Made by a program: the position numbers and the translations under genes
Assembly (NCBI GenBank): GCA_900772835.1
Contig: CAAGSA010000004.1
Coordinates: forward strand, 1 to 7,195
Direction: 5' to 3'
Length of the DNA: 7,195 nucleotides
Source: an uncultured Prevotella sp.
Lineage (GTDB): Bacteria; Bacteroidota; Bacteroidia; Bacteroidales; Bacteroidaceae
Part shown: one piece after another, positions 5,679 to 7,195 of the stretch
Position numbering within the stretch: the first letter of the stretch is position 1
Layout: each line of letters begins with the position of its first letter
Notes under the pieces: generated by a model
Database searches by the model: none
What the model saw: the letters and a program-made list of their open reading frames with translations, nothing else
What the model was told of the DNA's origin: nothing

Positions 5679-6953
5679 ATGAACATTAGTTACATATTGG
5701 CCAGCATAGGAGTGTTTCTCGCTGTGATACTCGTGCTCGTGGTAGTGCTGCTGGTGGCAAAGAAATATCTGAGTCCGAGCGGTAAGGTGAAGCTTACCGT
5801 AAACGGCGACACCGTGCTCGAAGTGGAGCAGGGAAACAGCGTGATGAACACCCTCAACGACAACGGTATACATCTGCCCTCGGCATGCGGCGGAAAGGCA
5901 AGCTGCGGACAATGCAAGCTGCAGATCCTGAAGGGAGGAGGCGAGATTCTCGACTCCGAACGCCCGCATTTCTCGCGCAAGGAGATAAAAGACAACTGGC
6001 GGCTGGGATGCCAGGCAAAGATAAAGGGCGACATGGAGGTGAGAGTGCCGGAATCAGTGATGGGAGTGAAAGAGTGGGAGTGTACCGTAATAGGCAACCG
6101 CAACGTGGCAACATTCATCAAGGAATTCAAAGTGGCGCTGCCGCCGGGAGAGCACATGCACTTCGAACCGGGCTCATACGCACAGATAAGCATCCCGGCA
6201 TTTGAGATAGACTACGACAAGGACTTCGACAAGCAGCTCATCGGCGACACATATCTGCCGGCATGGCAGAAGTTCGGACTGTTCTCGCTCAAATGCAAGA
6301 ACACGGAACCGACAGTGCGCGCATACTCCATGGCGAACTATCCCGACGAGGGCGACATAATAACGCTCAACGTGCGCATAGCCACGCCGCCGTTCAAACC
6401 CAAGGACCAGGGACCGGGATTCATCGATGTGAACCCGGGTATTGCCTCAACATACATCTTCTCGCTCAAACCGGGCGACAAGGTGATGATGTCGGGACCG
6501 TACGGAGAGTTCCGTCCGCACTACGGCACGGGCAGAGAGATGATATGGGTGGGCGGAGGAGCCGGAATGGCACCGCTGCGCGCACAGATAATGCACATGC
6601 TGAAGACGAAGAACTGCAGAGACCGCGAAATGCACTATTTCTATGGAGCACGCGCACTGGAGGAGATACCGTTCCTCGATGATTTCCTGCAGCTGGAAAA
6701 GGACTACAGCAACTTCCATTTCCATCTCGCGCTCGACCGTCCGGACCCGAAGGCTGACGCGGCAGGAATAAAGTATACGCCGGGATTCGTGGCACCGGTA
6801 ATGGGCGACACGTATCTGAAGCAGCACGAGGCACCCGAAGACTGCGAATACTATCTCTGCGGTCCGCCAATGATGGCGAAGACGGTGCTCGACCTGTTGC
6901 ATTCGCTCGGAGTGGAGGACAATATGATCAGCTTCGACAACTTCGGGGCATAA
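5679..6953 (+). CDS. nqrF: Na+-translocating NADH:quinone oxidoreductase subunit F
   Basis: NqrF is the NADH-oxidising entry point: it passes hydride electrons to FAD and then singly to a 2Fe-2S centre. The protein has 424 residues (family about 405-425). An N-terminal membrane helix spans about 4-27. The ferredoxin domain (about 35-125) has Cys70, Cys76 and Cys79 in ACGGKASCGQC, plus Cys111 in RLGCQAK, the same numbering I know for the Vibrio cholerae protein. The FAD-binding domain has RAYSMANYP (214-222) and the MSGPYGEF loop (271-278). The NADH-binding domain has GGGAGMAPLR (292-301) and CGPPMM (394-399), and ends with the aromatic FDNFG near the C-terminus. Domain order is ferredoxin, FAD, NAD, as expected for Nqr; Rnf lacks this subunit. 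It is the last gene of the operon, and a strong terminator begins about 45 nt after its stop. Confidence 0.98.
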   Translation: MNISYILASIGVFLAVILVLVVVLLVAKKYLSPSGKVKLTVNGDTVLEVEQGNSVMNTLNDNGIHLPSACGGKASCGQCKLQILKGGGEILDSERPHFSRKEIKDNWRLGCQAKIKGDMEVRVPESVMGVKEWECTVIGNRNVATFIKEFKVALPPGEHMHFEPGSYAQISIPAFEIDYDKDFDKQLIGDTYLPAWQKFGLFSLKCKNTEPTVRAYSMANYPDEGDIITLNVRIATPPFKPKDQGPGFIDVNPGIASTYIFSLKPGDKVMMSGPYGEFRPHYGTGREMIWVGGGAGMAPLRAQIMHMLKTKNCRDREMHYFYGARALEEIPFLDDFLQLEKDYSNFHFHLALDRPDPKADAAGIKYTPGFVAPVMGDTYLKQHEAPEDCEYYLCGPPMMAKTVLDLLHSLGVEDNMISFDNFGA

Positions 6954-6997
6954 AATGCATCTGCGCTTCATCCGATAGTTCGGGTGGCAGTCAATAT

Positions 6998-7055
6998 AAA
7001 GAAACGGGAGCATTCTTCTAGACATCTTGCAAGAAGAATGCTCCCGCTTCTTTTG
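6998..7055 (+). terminator. Strong rho-independent terminator after nqrF
   Basis: CGGGAGCATTCTTCT (7005-7019) pairs perfectly over 15 bp with AGAAGAATGCTCCCG (7032-7046) around a 12-nt loop. Beyond one A-C mismatch the stem continues with six more pairs (AAAGAA/TTCTTT), ending in a T-rich tail, CTTCTTTTGT. The A-run on the left side could let it act on the minus strand too. It lies about 45 nt after the nqrF stop and closes the operon. Confidence 0.92.
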
Positions 7056-7068
7056 TATGTATAAACCC

Positions 7069-7107
7069 AAAACGGTCATTAGGCCGTTTTATGTAATCCT
7101 AATGACC
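7069..7107. promoter_or_regulatory. Overlapping inverted repeats, possible operator or switching hairpin
   Basis: GGTCATTAGG (7074-7083) and CCTAATGACC (7098-7107) are exact reverse complements with a 14-nt spacer. AAAACGG (7069-7075) and CCGTTTT (7084-7090) form a second perfect stem that uses part of the same bases, so the two folds exclude each other. ATTAGGC recurs at 7130-7136. One half-site lies between the possible -33 and -7 boxes of the promoter at 7087-7117, where a bound repressor would block transcription. Confidence 0.45.
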
Positions 7108-7117
7108 TCTAAGTTTG
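7087..7117 (+). promoter_or_regulatory. Possible promoter for the next gene (first of two)
   Basis: TAAGTTTG (7110-7117) matches the Bacteroidota -7 consensus exactly. TTTT at 7087-7090 sits 19 nt upstream, the expected distance for a -33 element, and differs from TTTG at one base. It lies after the nqr terminator and points out of the window. Its gene would be outside. Confidence 0.45.
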
Positions 7118-7178
7118 CAGAAGAAAGCAATTAGGCTAAATAATCAAGGTAAAACTATGATTGATAAAGACAGTTTCG

Positions 7179-7186
7179 TACCTTTG
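7179..7186 (+). promoter_or_regulatory. Possible promoter -7 element at the right edge
   Basis: TACCTTTG is an exact TAnnTTTG match. No TTTG is found at 19 nt upstream; TTG at 7161-7163 is slightly too close. The sequence after it (TTGTAAAAA) resembles many Bacteroidota transcription starts. The transcript would begin at the window edge and drive a gene to the right. Confidence 0.5.
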
Positions 7187-7195
7187 TTGTAAAAA

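Noticed and set aside
1126..6953. Rnf complex as an alternative identity for the operon
   Set aside because: Gene order A-B-C-D-E-F, a ferredoxin-FAD-NADH NqrF, and an NqrA without CxxCxxC motifs fit Nqr, not Rnf; no RnfB-type protein is present.

Overview
The window carries a complete six-gene operon, nqrA-nqrB-nqrC-nqrD-nqrE-nqrF (1126-6953, + strand). It encodes the sodium-translocating NADH:quinone oxidoreductase (Na+-NQR), a respiratory complex of the inner membrane that oxidises NADH, reduces quinone and exports Na+. The organism is most likely a member of the Bacteroidota, probably Bacteroidales and Prevotella-like. The reasons are a perfect Bacteroidota-type -7 promoter motif (TAnnTTTG) ahead of the operon, mostly A-rich start regions without Shine-Dalgarno sequences, GC-rich genes set in AT-rich spacers, and the protein sequences themselves. 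The genus is inferred from general recognition, not from a search.

Layout: bases 1-81 are the last 26 codons plus stop of a protein that resembles a transposase C-terminus, running in from the left edge. About 1,040 bases (82-1125) follow with no convincing gene. This stretch is AT-rich, holds several perfect inverted repeats, and ends with the probable operon promoter (975-982) and a leader of roughly 140 nt that contains a possible 29-codon upstream ORF. The six nqr genes come next, tightly packed: nqrB/nqrC overlap by 8 bp, nqrE starts on the base after the nqrD stop, and the other gaps are 12-48 nt. A strong rho-independent terminator (about 6998-7055) follows nqrF. The last 140 bases look like the control region of a gene outside the window. 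They hold two more TAnnTTTG motifs and a pair of overlapping, mutually exclusive inverted repeats.

How the genes work together: NqrF takes electrons from NADH onto FAD and then a 2Fe-2S centre. NqrD and NqrE together hold an iron-sulfur centre within the membrane. NqrC and NqrB carry covalent FMN on threonine, and NqrB also carries riboflavin and forms much of the quinone site. NqrA is the cytoplasmic subunit. All the cofactor residues I could check are present: the four NqrF cysteines (70, 76, 79, 111), two cysteines each in NqrD (27, 110) and NqrE (26, 120), and the flavin threonines of NqrB (219) and NqrC (211). NqrF is present and NqrA lacks ferredoxin-type cysteine motifs, so this is Nqr and not the related Rnf complex. 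The flavin transferase gene apbE and the maturation gene nqrM are not in the window.

The operon itself is a known system. The less ordinary signals are in the flanking non-coding DNA: the structured upstream spacer, the near-leaderless upstream ORF, and the operator-like repeat around the downstream promoter.
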